Assembly: GCF_018524365.1 (NCBI RefSeq)
Contig: NZ_JAEKFT010000030.1
Coordinates: forward strand, 1-55,549
Length of the DNA stretch: 55,549 nucleotides
Direction: 5' to 3'
Source of the DNA: Denitromonas iodatirespirans
GTDB taxonomy: Bacteria > Pseudomonadota > Gammaproteobacteria > Burkholderiales > Rhodocyclaceae
Positions 34,545 through 44,154 of this stretch are shown one piece after another (position 1 is the stretch's first letter; the number at the start of each line of letters is the position of its first letter). The notes under the pieces are model-generated. The model was not told the origin of the DNA. It did no database searches and saw only the letters and a list, made by a program, of their open reading frames with translations. The position numbers and the translations under genes are program-made.

Positions 34545-35921
34545 CTAAGCGACAGGCTCATGCTTCAAAAGAGGCAGGCAGCGCTGCAGCGCCTCCTCCG
34601 TGCGGATTTCAACACTGGCCAGCGGATGGCGGACGGAGTGCAGGCCGATATGCTCGCCGAACAGCGTGCCCGCTCTGAGCAAGGCCGGGCGTACCACGCA
34701 GCCCAATCCCATCAGACCGAGATGCGCGCGCTCCTCGCTCAGTGCGCGCGGCACGAAATCGCGCTTGCCCACTTGTCGCACGCCATGCTCGCCGTCGAGC
34801 CAAACCGGCCGGCTCTCCGGTTTTGCCGCCAACACCGTGTCGAAGCCCTTGTCCAGCGCCAGCGACACCATGTCATCGATCATCCCCGGGTCGCGGAAGG
34901 GGTGCGTTTCCTCGACGACGACCACCAGATCGAAAATGCCGAGGGTCTTCTCCATCTCGGTCAGGCTGTAGGTCAGCACTTGCACGATGTCGACATACTT
35001 CTCCGACAGGGCGGCAGGCCGGATGAACGGCACGCTGGCGCCATGGCGGCGGGCAAGATCGGCAGTGTCTGCACAGTCTGTGGACACGATGATGTCCGTC
35101 AGCGATGTGCACGATGTCAGATAGTCGATGGTGCTTCCCAGCAGGCTGACGCCATCGTGCTGCAGCGAGTTGCCGCGCACCGGCACGATGGCGGCCACCC
35201 GGATGGCGCCCTCGGCGATCTTCGTCATGTCCGCGTGGGGGCCGTGGAGACCTTCCATGATCTGGACGATCTGCTGCGCCCGCGAGATGTCGCGGTCCTG
35301 ATGAATGCCGTGATAGTGATAGACGCTGGCAGTCGGCTCGTAGGCGATTTTCAGCCCGGCCCGGATCACCTCGACCCCCCAGACGCGATCCTCGATGTTG
35401 CTCACCTGTTCGTCGAAGGGGAAGCGCTGCCAGATATCCCGGCGCAGCGCGCTGTTCGCGTTGTGGAAGAAGGAATCCTTGACCTGTATCCGCGGGTCCA
35501 GGCCGAAGGTGATCGCCAGATCGCGCTTGTCGGCCGCCGGGGTAAACGACAACGGCTCCTGCCGCCCATAGACGCCCGCAATCTCTGGGTCGTCGAGGCG
35601 GGCAACCAGGTTGGCCAGCCAGTGCGGGTCCACCGGAATGCAGTGGCCGGAAATGATGGCAATGATCTCGCCCCTGCTGGCCCGGATGCCATCGTTGATC
35701 GCCTTGCCCGGCAGGAAATCGTCGATCTCGACCAGCGTCACGCCATAGCGCCTGGCTCTGGCGACGGTCCGATCGGTGGAGCGGTTGTCCACCAGAATGA
35801 TTTCGTGACGGGTATAGGTCTGCTTGGCGATGGCCTCGAGGCAAAGGCCGATCCAGCGCTCCTCGTTCCGCGTGCGAACGATGATCGAAACCAGCGGTGC
35901 GTGAGACATGTCAGGGCTCAT
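34545..35921 (-). CDS. GT2 glycosyltransferase fused to a degenerate CMP-sugar-synthetase-like domain
   Basis: 458 residues. About 1-230 is a GT2 (GT-A) transferase: VSIIVRTRNEERWIGLCLEA, ILVDNRSTDRT, EIIAIISGHCIPVDPHW, VWGVEVIRAGLKIAYEP. About 235-450 looks like an NeuA-type cytidylyltransferase (VAAIVPVRGNS, IIVSTDCADTADLARRHGAS, LVVVVEETHPFRDPGMIDD). The nucleotide-binding loop IPARGGSKGxPxKN is reduced to VPVRGNSLQHDG, losing the Lys residues, so this half is probably a sensor or inactive. The start overlaps the stop of the true CMP-sugar-synthetase gene (ATGA). The fusion suggests direct handling of a CMP-activated sugar, but a GT2 that uses CMP-sugars would be unusual. Confidence 0.82.
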   Translation of the reverse strand: MSPDMSHAPLVSIIVRTRNEERWIGLCLEAIAKQTYTRHEIILVDNRSTDRTVARARRYGVTLVEIDDFLPGKAINDGIRASRGEIIAIISGHCIPVDPHWLANLVARLDDPEIAGVYGRQEPLSFTPAADKRDLAITFGLDPRIQVKDSFFHNANSALRRDIWQRFPFDEQVSNIEDRVWGVEVIRAGLKIAYEPTASVYHYHGIHQDRDISRAQQIVQIMEGLHGPHADMTKIAEGAIRVAAIVPVRGNSLQHDGVSLLGSTIDYLTSCTSLTDIIVSTDCADTADLARRHGASVPFIRPAALSEKYVDIVQVLTYSLTEMEKTLGIFDLVVVVEETHPFRDPGMIDDMVSLALDKGFDTVLAAKPESRPVWLDGEHGVRQVGKRDFVPRALSEERAHLGLMGLGCVVRPALLRAGTLFGEHIGLHSVRHPLASVEIRTEEALQRCLPLLKHEPVA

Positions 35922-36652
35922 GACCGGTCGTCGGTAAAGAGCGGGACCCGCTCAGGGTGATGTTCGGCCAGATACTCGATCGCCTTTTCCGCGAGGAACA
36001 GATCGAAATCGGTGTGGATGTCGATCGATGTCTCGGGCAGGTTATTGGGCATCAGGTGCACGCGGTCGCCGATACGGCGGCCTTCGCGCCACAGCCGGGC
36101 CCGCGAAGCGCAGGCCAGCCCGGTGTCTTCCCGATAGAGCTTCTCTCGGATCTGTCGTGACGAGTAGTCGCGCATCCACGGCAGCACGCGTGCCCAGTCC
36201 CCGGCCGCGGTCTTGTGCCAGTAGTTCTTGGTCGTCTGATGCACGGCGAAGGCACTGTCCAGTGCCGGGTCGTCGATCAGCGCCTGGACGGCTTGTGTGA
36301 TCCAGTCGGGGGTTCGGAAGACATCGGTGGCGGTCAGAAAGACACAAAGCTCGAAGGTGTTGCCGACATGCGCTTCGTAGGCCATCAAGGCCTGCTGCAG
36401 GGTGGCTTCGGTGGTGGTCAGGTCTTGCGCCAACTCGGCAGGGCGCAGGAACGGCACGTCGGCGCCGGCGGCGCGTGCGCATTCGGCGATTTGAGCATCG
36501 TCCGTGCTCACAAACACACGATCGACAACCCCGGAGGCCAGGGCCGCCTTGATCGGCCAGTCGATCAGCGGCCGGCCGGCGAGGTGCTTGATGTTCTTGC
36601 GCGGCAAGCCTTTCGAGCCGCCGCGGGCAGGAATGATGCAAATCGTTTTCAC
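35918..36652 (-). CDS. CMP-N-acetylneuraminate-synthetase-like cytidylyltransferase
   Basis: 244 residues. ICIIPARGGSKGLPRKNIKH is the CTP-binding loop, followed by GRPLIDWPIKAALASGVVDR, VFVSTDDAQIAECARAAGAD, VPFLRPAELAQDLTTTEATL and a FLTATDVFRTPDWI segment. These enzymes join CTP to nonulosonic acids (sialic, legionaminic, pseudaminic) or KDO. It opens the leftward operon. The start is GTG at 36652 because the preceding in-frame residues up to the TTG at 36670 add nothing family-like. No NeuB or UDP-GlcNAc epimerase is present; the only PEP-condensing enzyme is the DAHP-synthase-like protein downstream. Confidence 0.86.
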   Translation of the reverse strand: MKTICIIPARGGSKGLPRKNIKHLAGRPLIDWPIKAALASGVVDRVFVSTDDAQIAECARAAGADVPFLRPAELAQDLTTTEATLQQALMAYEAHVGNTFELCVFLTATDVFRTPDWITQAVQALIDDPALDSAFAVHQTTKNYWHKTAAGDWARVLPWMRDYSSRQIREKLYREDTGLACASRARLWREGRRIGDRVHLMPNNLPETSIDIHTDFDLFLAEKAIEYLAEHHPERVPLFTDDRS

Positions 36653-36887
36653 AGGCCATCCAAAAGGCAAAAGCAGATCATCTCAAACCTTGCCGTGCCG
36701 CTGGCGACGGCGCCGGCAGCGCGACGCTCACCGTCGAGGCCTCGTGACCCATGGCGCAATGGCAGATCCGGCGTGTTGGGCCTCGCGCCAGGGCGGGCAG
36801 GTATTCGCTCCGGTCGCCAGTTTGCCTCAGGCCGCAGTCGTTCGCACAGGCGCGCCATTGGGGGCCGAGCCGGTGTATCGTTGCCGG

Positions 36888-37793
36888 ATGATTGCTCGCA
36901 AGTATCTCTACCTCATTGCGCTGGCGCGCGAGAAGCATTTCGGTCGTGCGGCCGCCAGTTGTCATGTGTCGCCGTCGACCCTCTCGGCGGCGATTCGCGA
37001 TCTGGAAAGCGAGCTGGGGGTGGCCATCGTGGAGCGCGGGCAGCAGTTTTCCGGGCTCACGCCGGAGGGGCTGCGGGTGGTGCGCTATGCCGAGGTGGCC
37101 GCGTCGCATGCGGCCGATCTCAAGCAGGAGCTGGCGCAATTGCGCGATGGCGGGTTGAGCGGGCAGATCCGCATCGGCGTCATCCCCACGGCCTTGACGG
37201 CGGTGGCGGCCTATTCGGCGGCGATCGTTCGGCGCCATCCGCACATCACGCTTCAGATCGTGTCGCTGCCGACCGGCGACATCCTCACGCAGCTGCGCCG
37301 CTACGAGCTCGAAGCGGGCGTGATCTACCTGCGCTCCGCGACCGATCCCGACCTCGAGGTGGTGCGGGTGTGGGAGGAGGATCACGTGCTGCTCACGACC
37401 GACCGCGATGCGGTCGAGGGGCGCGACGAGATCTCCTGGCGCGAGGCGGCGAGCTTCAATCTGTGCCTGTTGTCGCCGGATATGCAGAATCGGCGCACCA
37501 TCGACGAGACCTTCGCGGCGCTCGGCTGTCACCCCGCGCCGACGATGGAGACCAATTCCATCGTCAGCCTGCTGGCGCATGTGTGCTCCGGCGCCTGGTC
37601 GAGCATCGTGCCGCGCAGCGTGCTCGAACTGATCGGCTCGCCGGAGGCGGTGTCGGTCCTGCGCCTGACCGAGCCGTCGGTGGCATGGGCGACCGGCGTG
37701 GTCACGCTGGCGCGCGATCCGGTCTCGCCCTCGGTGGCCGCGCTTCGTGCCGTGGCGCAGGCGCTGACCGCCTCGTTCGGCAACGACGAATAG
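36888..37793 (+). CDS. LysR-family regulator of the fds operon
   Basis: 301 residues. N-terminal winged HTH: YLYLIALAREKHFGRAAASC, then HVSPSTLSAAIRDLE. A LysR effector domain follows (GGLSGQIRIGVIPTALTAVA). It reads in the same direction as fdsG and ends 145 bp before it, the usual place of FdsR-type regulators. ATG at 36888 gives a normal LysR length; an upstream in-frame extension of about 128 codons has no family sequence. It probably senses formate or molybdenum status and binds the region 37794-37850. Confidence 0.88.
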   Translation: MIARKYLYLIALAREKHFGRAAASCHVSPSTLSAAIRDLESELGVAIVERGQQFSGLTPEGLRVVRYAEVAASHAADLKQELAQLRDGGLSGQIRIGVIPTALTAVAAYSAAIVRRHPHITLQIVSLPTGDILTQLRRYELEAGVIYLRSATDPDLEVVRVWEEDHVLLTTDRDAVEGRDEISWREAASFNLCLLSPDMQNRRTIDETFAALGCHPAPTMETNSIVSLLAHVCSGAWSSIVPRSVLELIGSPEAVSVLRLTEPSVAWATGVVTLARDPVSPSVAALRAVAQALTASFGNDE

Positions 37794-37811
37794 CCGTTCG
37801 AAAAAACTCGA

Positions 37812-37840
37812 TTTTCAGCACCGCGACGGGCCGCTAAGGT
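37812..37840 (+). promoter_or_regulatory. Candidate fds operon promoter
   Basis: TTTTCA (37812-37817) and TAAGGT (37835-37840) with a 17-bp spacer, about 100 bp before fdsG. A TCGA/TCGA dyad around AAAAAC lies just upstream (from 37798) and could be a LysR-regulator half-site pair. Confidence 0.4.
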
Positions 37841-37938
37841 AGGGCAACCGTCCTGCGTCCTGCGCCTTGCAGGTTCCCCTCCCCTCGCGACCTGTTGCGG
37901 GAGCTGGACGGCCCCCTCAGTGCGAAGAGAGAGGCGTC

Positions 37939-38421
37939 ATGGACGAAGCGCGGGACAAGCAGATCATTCAACGGGAAATCGAGGCGCACCGGGCTATGCC
38001 CGGGGCGCTGCTGCCGATTCTCCATGCCATTCAAGATGCGCTGGGCTGGATTCCGCCGCAGGCGACTCCCGCGCTGGCCCAGGCGCTCAATCGCTCGCGC
38101 GCTGAAGTGCATGGCGTCATCAGTTTCTACCACCACTTCCGCACCACGCCGCCGGGGCGCCATGTCGTCCAGGTGTGCCGTGCCGAGTCCTGTCAGGCCA
38201 TGGGCGGCGCCGCGCTGGAGGCCCATGCGCAGGCTGCGCTGGGCACGGCTTTCGGCGAGACGACGGCCGACGGCGCGATCACCCTCGAGGCGGTGTACTG
38301 CCTCGGCAACTGTGCCTGCTCGCCGGCCGTGCGTGTCGATGACGACATCGTCGGTCGGGTGAGCAGTGCGCGTTTCGACGAAATCGTGGCCACGCTGCGT
38401 GGCGAACAGGTGAGCGCATGA
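37939..38421 (+). CDS. fdsG: NAD-dependent formate dehydrogenase gamma subunit
   Basis: 160 residues, NuoE-like thioredoxin-fold [2Fe-2S] protein. The cluster ligands are CRAESC and YCLGNCAC. It passes electrons between FdsA and the FMN site of FdsB in the soluble, NAD-linked molybdenum formate dehydrogenase. The start is ATG at 37939 after GAGAGAGG; the upstream in-frame extension is non-family. Its last codons overlap fdsB (ATGA, 38418-38421). Confidence 0.93.
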   Translation: MDEARDKQIIQREIEAHRAMPGALLPILHAIQDALGWIPPQATPALAQALNRSRAEVHGVISFYHHFRTTPPGRHVVQVCRAESCQAMGGAALEAHAQAALGTAFGETTADGAITLEAVYCLGNCACSPAVRVDDDIVGRVSSARFDEIVATLRGEQVSA

Positions 38422-39968
38422 CGATCCAGATCCATGTGCCGATGGACTCGGGCGCGCTGTCGCTGGGCGCCGAGCAGGTGGCCCAGGCGATTGCCGCCGA
38501 AGCGGCGCGCCGCGGCGTCGAGGTGACGATCCGGCGCAATGGCTCGCGCGGCATGTACTGGCTTGAGCCCTTGGTCGAAGTCTCCGTCGGCGGCCAGCGC
38601 CGGGCCTACGGGCCGGTGACGGCGGCCGACGTGCCGGGGCTGTTCGAGGCGGATTTCCTGCAGGGCGGCACGCATCCGCTGGCGCTGGGGCTCACCGACG
38701 AGATTCCCTTTCTCGCCCGCCAGAACCGGCTGACCTTCGCCCGGGTCGGCGTCGTCGATGCCCTGTCGATCGCCGACTACGTGGCGCACGGCGGTTTCGT
38801 CGGGCTGGCCCGGGCGATCCGCCTGGAACCCGCCGAGGTGGTGCGCGAGGTGACCGATTCCGGCCTGCGCGGGCGGGGCGGGGCGGCCTTTCCGACCGGC
38901 ATCAAGTGGCAGACCGTGCTCAATACGCCGGCCGAGCAGAAGTACATCGCCTGCAATGCCGACGAGGGCGATTCGGGCACCTTCTCCGATCGCATGCTGA
39001 TGGAGGGCGACCCGTTCTGCCTGATCGAGGGCATGGCCATCGCCGGTCTGGCGGTGGGCGCGACGAAGGGCTACATCTATCTGCGCAGCGAATACCCGCA
39101 CGCGCACCGCACGCTCGAAGCGGCCATCGAGGCGGCCCGCCGGGTGGGCTATCTCGGCGCGAACCTGATGGGCAGCGGCCGTGCCTTCGATCTCGAAGTG
39201 CGCCTGGGCGCCGGGGCCTACATCTGCGGCGAAGAGACGGCCATGCTCGAATCGCTGGAGGGCAAGCGCGGCATCGTGCGCGCCAAGCCGCCGCTGCCGG
39301 CCATCGAGGGCCTGTTCGGCCAGCCGACGGTGATCAACAACGTCATCAGCCTGGCCTCGGTGCCGACCATCCTGGCCAGGGGCGCCGCCTTCTATCGCGA
39401 CTACGGCGTCGGCCGTTCGCGCGGCACGCTGCCCTTCCAGCTGGCCGGCAATCTGCGCCGCACCGGGCTGGTGGAGCTGGCCTTCGGCGTGACTCTGCGC
39501 GAGTTGCTGTACGACTACGGCGGCGGCAGCGCCAGCGGCCGGCCGATCCGTGCGGTGCAGGTGGGCGGCCCGCTGGGCGCCTACGTGCCCGAGTCGCAAT
39601 TCGACACGCCGCTCGACTACGAGGCCTACATGGCCATGGGCGCCATGATCGGCCACGGCGGCATCGTCGCCTTCGACGACAGCGTCGACATGGCGAAGAT
39701 GGCGCGCTACGCGATGGAGTTCTGTGCCATCGAATCCTGTGGCAAATGCACGCCGTGCCGCATCGGCTCGACCCGCGGGGTCGAGGTGATCGACCGCATC
39801 ATCGCCGGCGAGGACCGCGGCCGGCAGCTGGCCCTGCTCGATTCGCTGTGCGACACCATGGAAGCCGGCTCGCTGTGCGCCATGGGCGGCATGACGCCGT
39901 ACCCGGTGCGCTCCGCGCTCAAGTATTTCGCCCGCGACTTCGGCGTCGACGAGACGCAGGCCGCCTGA
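38418..39968 (+). CDS. fdsB: NAD-dependent formate dehydrogenase beta subunit (FMN/NAD site)
   Basis: 516 residues. An N-terminal thioredoxin-like part (to about 120) is followed by a NuoF-like core: [16 protein letters not shown] (FMN/NADH loop), [36 protein letters not shown], and the C-terminal [4Fe-4S] site [16 protein letters not shown]. It reduces NAD+ with electrons from formate. It overlaps fdsG by ATGA; 54 bp with a CGCCGGCG/CGCCGGCG dyad and GAGGAG site separate it from fdsA. Confidence 0.94.
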   Translation: MTIQIHVPMDSGALSLGAEQVAQAIAAEAARRGVEVTIRRNGSRGMYWLEPLVEVSVGGQRRAYGPVTAADVPGLFEADFLQGGTHPLALGLTDEIPFLARQNRLTFARVGVVDALSIADYVAHGGFVGLARAIRLEPAEVVREVTDSGLRGRGGAAFPTGIKWQTVLNTPAEQKYIACNADEGDSGTFSDRMLMEGDPFCLIEGMAIAGLAVGATKGYIYLRSEYPHAHRTLEAAIEAARRVGYLGANLMGSGRAFDLEVRLGAGAYICGEETAMLESLEGKRGIVRAKPPLPAIEGLFGQPTVINNVISLASVPTILARGAAFYRDYGVGRSRGTLPFQLAGNLRRTGLVELAFGVTLRELLYDYGGGSASGRPIRAVQVGGPLGAYVPESQFDTPLDYEAYMAMGAMIGHGGIVAFDDSVDMAKMARYAMEFCAIESCGKCTPCRIGSTRGVEVIDRIIAGEDRGRQLALLDSLCDTMEAGSLCAMGGMTPYPVRSALKYFARDFGVDETQAA

Positions 39969-40022
39969 CCCCAACCCCGTTCAATCGCCGGCGCAACGCG
40001 CGCCGGCGCGAGGAGACACCCC

Positions 40023-42884
40023 ATGTCCCTGCTGCGTGACCCCGATTTCGGTACGCCCGAGCGTATGTCGGCCGAGCAGATCACCGTGAGCATCGACGGC
40101 CAGACCGTCACCGTGCCCGCCGGCACCTCGGTGATGCGTGCCGCCGCGCTTGTCGACACCCCCATCCCCAAGCTGTGCGCCACCGACAGCCTGGAGCCCT
40201 TCGGCTCCTGTCGGCTGTGCCTGGTCGAGATCGACGGCAAGCGCGGCTACCCGGCCTCGTGCACCACGCCGGTCGAGAACGGCATGGTGGTGCGCACGCA
40301 AAGCGACAAGCTCGCCGAGCTGCGCCGCGGGGTGATGGAGCTCTACATCTCCGACCACCCGCTCGACTGCCTCACCTGCTCGGCCAACGGCAACTGCGAA
40401 CTGCAGGACACCGCCGGCGTGGTCGGCCTGCGCGACGTGCGCTACGGCATGGCCGGCAAGAACCATTTCGACGCCGCCAGCGCCGCGCCGATCGATACCT
40501 CCAACCCCTATTTCGCCTATGACGCGTCCAAGTGCATCGTGTGCAACCGCTGCGTGCGCGCTTGCGAGGAAACGCAGGGCACCTTCGCGCTCACCATCGG
40601 CGGGCGCGGCTTCGAATCGCGCGTGACGGCGGGGGAGAGCCAGAGCTTCTTCGACTCCGAATGCGTCTCCTGCGGCGCCTGCGTGCAGGCCTGCCCGACC
40701 GCCACGCTGATGGAAAAATCGGTGATCGAAAAAGGCCAGGCCGAGAAGAGCGTGCTCACGGTGTGCGCCTACTGCGGCGTGGGCTGCGCCTTCAAGGCCG
40801 AGGTCAAGGGCAATGAAGTGGTGCGCATGGTGCCGCACAAGGACGGTGGCGCCAATCATGGCCATTCCTGCGTCAAAGGCCGCTTCGCCTTCGGCTACGC
40901 CACCCATCCGGACCGCATCACCACGCCGATGATCCGCCACAGCATCGACGAGCCCTGGCAGAAGGTGAGCTGGGAGGAGGCGATCAATCATGCCGCCTCC
41001 GAGTTCCGCCGCATTCAAGCCAAGCACGGCCGCGACTCGATCGGCGGCATCACCTCCTCGCGCTGCACCAACGAGGAAACCTACCTGGTGCAGAAGCTGG
41101 TGCGCGCGGCCTTCGGCAACAACAACGTCGATACCTGCGCCCGGGTGTGCCACTCGCCCACCGGCTACGGGCTCAAGCAGACGCTGGGCGAATCGGCCGG
41201 CACCCAGACCTTCGATTCGGTGATGGACGCCGACGTGATCGTGGTGATCGGTGCCAACCCCACCGACGGCCATCCGGTGTTCGGCTCGCAGCTCAAGCGC
41301 CGCCTGCGCCAGGGCGCCAAGCTGATCGTCATCGATCCGCGCCGCATCGATCTGGTCAAGGGGCCGCACTTCGAAGCCGCCTACCACCTGAGCCTGCGCC
41401 CCGGCACCAACGTCGCCGTGGCCAATGCACTGGCTCACACCATCGTCACCGAGGGCTTGGTGAACGAAGCCTTCGTGGCCGAGCGCTGCGAGGACGCCGC
41501 CTTCCGCCAGTGGTGCGACTTCGTCTCGCTGCCCGAGAATTCGCCCGAAGCCATGGCCGAGATCACCGGCGTGCCGGCCGAGGCGCTGCGCGGCGCCGCG
41601 CGCCTGTACGCGCAGGCCGGCAACGGCGCCATCTACTACGGCCTTGGCGTCACCGAGCACAGCCAGGGCTCGACCATGGTGATGGCGATCGCCAACCTCG
41701 CCATGGCCACCGGCAACATCGGCCGCGCCGGCGTGGGCGTCAACCCGTTGCGCGGGCAGAACAACGTGCAGGGCTCCTGCGACATGGGCTCCTTCCCGCA
41801 CGAGCTGCCAGGCTATCGCCATGTGTCGGACGAAGGCACGCGGGCGCTGTTCGAAGGCGAGTGGGGCGTGCCCATCGGCGACGAGCCGGGTCTGCGCATC
41901 CCCAACATGTTCGAAGCCGCGCTCGACGGCAGCTTCAAGGGCTTGTACTGCGAGGGCGAAGACATCGCCCAGTCGGACCCCAACACCCAGCATGTCGAGG
42001 CCGCCCTGCGCGCCATGGAATGCGTGGTGGTGCAGGACCTGTTCCTCAACGAAACGGCCAAGTACGCGCATGTCTTCCTGCCGGGCTCGAGCTTCCTCGA
42101 AAAGGACGGCACCTTCACCAATGCCGAGCGGCGCATCTCCCGGGTGCGCAAGGCCATGCCGCCGATGGCGGGCAAGGCGGACTGGGAAGTGACCGTGGCG
42201 CTGTCCAACGCGCTCGGCTATCCCATGAACTACACCCATCCGTCCGAGATCATGGACGAGATCGCCCGCCTCACGCCGACCTTCACCGGGGTGAGCTACG
42301 ACCGGCTCGACGCGCTGGGCAGCATCCAGTGGCCCTGCAACGCGGACCACCCCGACGGCACGCCGATCATGCATGTGGGCGAATTCGTGCGCGGCAAGGG
42401 GCGCTTCATGCCGACCCGCTACGTGGCCACCGAAGAGCGCGTCAACAAGCGCTTCCCGCTGCTGCTCACCACCGGCCGCATCCTGTCGCAGTACAACGTC
42501 GGGGCGCAGACACGGCGCACCGGCAACGCCGCCTGGCATGCCGAAGACCGGCTCGAGATTCATCCGCTCGACGCCGAGGACCGCGGCATTGCCGACGGCG
42601 ACTGGGTTGGCATCGCCAGCCGTGCCGGCGAGACGGTGCTGCGCGCCCGGGTGACCGAACGGGTTCAGCCGGGCGTGGTGTACACCACCTTCCACCACCC
42701 GGAATCGGGCGCCAACGTGATCACCACCGACAACTCCGACTGGGCGACGAATTGCCCGGAATACAAGGTGACGGCGGTGCAGGTGACACAGGTCAATCAA
42801 CCCTCGGAATGGCAGCAGCGCTTCCGCCGCAACCAGGAGCGGCAGCAGGGCTTTCTGCGGGTCAACCTCATCCCGGAGGCCTGA
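40023..42884 (+). CDS. fdsA: NAD-dependent formate dehydrogenase alpha (catalytic, Mo-bis-PGD) subunit
   Basis: 953 residues. Ligands in order: NuoG-type [2Fe-2S] C52, C63, C66, C80; His-ligated cluster motif H112, C116, C119, C125; two ferredoxin-type [4Fe-4S] sets from C171 and C214; and C248, C251, C255, C283 for the proximal cluster. The active site VDTCARVCHSPT places the Mo-ligating Cys376 followed by His377, and being Cys it is not a selenoprotein. The C-terminal MopB domain (GRILSQYNVGAQTRRTGNA) completes the cofactor site. It oxidises formate to CO2, or the reverse, in the cytoplasm. The order fdsGBACD is the standard betaproteobacterial arrangement. Confidence 0.95.
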   Translation: MSLLRDPDFGTPERMSAEQITVSIDGQTVTVPAGTSVMRAAALVDTPIPKLCATDSLEPFGSCRLCLVEIDGKRGYPASCTTPVENGMVVRTQSDKLAELRRGVMELYISDHPLDCLTCSANGNCELQDTAGVVGLRDVRYGMAGKNHFDAASAAPIDTSNPYFAYDASKCIVCNRCVRACEETQGTFALTIGGRGFESRVTAGESQSFFDSECVSCGACVQACPTATLMEKSVIEKGQAEKSVLTVCAYCGVGCAFKAEVKGNEVVRMVPHKDGGANHGHSCVKGRFAFGYATHPDRITTPMIRHSIDEPWQKVSWEEAINHAASEFRRIQAKHGRDSIGGITSSRCTNEETYLVQKLVRAAFGNNNVDTCARVCHSPTGYGLKQTLGESAGTQTFDSVMDADVIVVIGANPTDGHPVFGSQLKRRLRQGAKLIVIDPRRIDLVKGPHFEAAYHLSLRPGTNVAVANALAHTIVTEGLVNEAFVAERCEDAAFRQWCDFVSLPENSPEAMAEITGVPAEALRGAARLYAQAGNGAIYYGLGVTEHSQGSTMVMAIANLAMATGNIGRAGVGVNPLRGQNNVQGSCDMGSFPHELPGYRHVSDEGTRALFEGEWGVPIGDEPGLRIPNMFEAALDGSFKGLYCEGEDIAQSDPNTQHVEAALRAMECVVVQDLFLNETAKYAHVFLPGSSFLEKDGTFTNAERRISRVRKAMPPMAGKADWEVTVALSNALGYPMNYTHPSEIMDEIARLTPTFTGVSYDRLDALGSIQWPCNADHPDGTPIMHVGEFVRGKGRFMPTRYVATEERVNKRFPLLLTTGRILSQYNVGAQTRRTGNAAWHAEDRLEIHPLDAEDRGIADGDWVGIASRAGETVLRARVTERVQPGVVYTTFHHPESGANVITTDNSDWATNCPEYKVTAVQVTQVNQPSEWQQRFRRNQERQQGFLRVNLIPEA

Positions 42885-42888
42885 GAGC

Positions 42889-43746
42889 ATGGCTGAGCAC
42901 GCGTCGCTGCCGAGCGCAGCCCACGAGGCGGACGAGGCCTTCGACTGGCCCGACCGGCAGCTGGTGCGGGCGCGCCGGGATTGGGCCGGCGGCTCGGTCG
43001 AAAGCGTGGAGTGCCTGATCGAGGAGGTGCCGGTGGCGCTGGTCTACAACGGGATCTCCCATGTGGTCATGCTCGCCAGCCCCACCGATCTGGAAGACTT
43101 CGCCCTCGGCTTCAGCCTGTCGGAAGGTATTCTCGAAGGCACCGACGAGCTGTACGACTGCGAGGTGGTGTCGCGTGCCGAGGGCCTCGAAGTGCGGCTC
43201 GAGATCGCCGCGGCGCCGTTCATGCGGCTCAAGCAACGGCGCCGGAACCTCGCCGGGCGCACCGGTTGCGGCCTGTGCGGTGTCGAGAGCCTTCAGGCAG
43301 CGGTGCGCCAGCCCGCGCCGGTCGGCCGGCGGGCGCCAGTGAGCACGGCAGCCGTGCATCGCGCCATGGACGCCCTGGCGGCGCATCAAAGCCTCCATCG
43401 CGCCACCGGCGCCGCGCATGCCGCGGCCTGGGTGCGCGAGGACGGCGAGCTGCTGTGGGTGCGCGAGGACGTGGGCCGCCACAACGCGCTGGACAAACTC
43501 ATCGGCGCGCGCCATCGGCACCGTGCCGATGCGACGGCGGAGGGCTTTGCGCTGGTCACCAGTCGCGCCAGCGTCGAGATGGTGCAAAAAGCCGCCAGCG
43601 CCGGGATCGGCCTGCTGGCCGCGATCTCCGCCCCCACGGGGATGGCCACCCGCATGGCCGAGCGCACCGGCCTGACCCTGGTCGGCATGGCGCGCTCAGG
43701 CCGCCTCACGGCCTACAGCCATCCCGACTGGCTGATCAACGCCTGA
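42889..43746 (+). CDS. fdsC: FdhD-family sulfurtransferase for formate dehydrogenase maturation
   Basis: 285 residues, FdhD/FdsC family. The mobile-loop Cys pair is TGCGLCGVESL; other motifs are EEVPVALVYNG, SPTDLEDFALGFSLSEGIL, REDVGRHNALDKLIG and ISAPTGMATRMAE. The protein moves sulfur to bis-molybdopterin guanine dinucleotide and inserts it into FdsA. It starts 4 bp after fdsA, so it is co-translated with its client. Confidence 0.93.
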   Translation: MAEHASLPSAAHEADEAFDWPDRQLVRARRDWAGGSVESVECLIEEVPVALVYNGISHVVMLASPTDLEDFALGFSLSEGILEGTDELYDCEVVSRAEGLEVRLEIAAAPFMRLKQRRRNLAGRTGCGLCGVESLQAAVRQPAPVGRRAPVSTAAVHRAMDALAAHQSLHRATGAAHAAAWVREDGELLWVREDVGRHNALDKLIGARHRHRADATAEGFALVTSRASVEMVQKAASAGIGLLAAISAPTGMATRMAERTGLTLVGMARSGRLTAYSHPDWLINA

Positions 43747-43845
43747 GCGGCCGCGCGAACATGACTGCCCCTCTGCTCGCCCCCCGCCAACGCCCCGCCA
43801 CGCCGGCGTGTCGGCGGATCATTCACCGCCTCTGAGTCCCGACAA

Positions 43846-44079
43846 ATGGAAATCCAGCACCTGGTCAAGATGGCCAACCAGATCGGCCAATACTTCGAAA
43901 GCTATCCGGACCGTGACGAAGCGTGCCGGTGCATTGCCGAGCACCTCGGCAAGTTCTGGGCGCCGCGCATGCGCCAGGCGCTGATCGCGCACCTCGCCTC
44001 GCCCGACGGTGCCGACACACTGACACCGCTGGTGGCGCAAGCGGTGCGGACGCTGCCGGCGGTTCAGATCCCGGCGTGA
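43846..44079 (+). CDS. fdsD: Formate dehydrogenase delta subunit
   Basis: 77 residues. LVKMANQIGQYFESYPDRDE and HLGKFWAPRMRQAL are the FdsD signature. A small accessory protein needed for active enzyme in related bacteria. It ends the fds operon, 99 bp after fdsC. The 75 bp to the convergent regulator gene holds no clear terminator. Confidence 0.92.
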   Translation: MEIQHLVKMANQIGQYFESYPDRDEACRCIAEHLGKFWAPRMRQALIAHLASPDGADTLTPLVAQAVRTLPAVQIPA

Positions 44080-44154
44080 GCCAAGCCGGCGGCTGAGCGC
44101 CTGCCGCATCGAACGACGCCGGCAGCAAGCGCGCGCGATCGGCCGTTCGGCGTT

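Noticed and set aside
39981-42890. 969-codon antisense open frame over fdsA
   Set aside because: Low-complexity His/Arg/Gly/Ala-rich translation, opposite a gene with every expected metal ligand.
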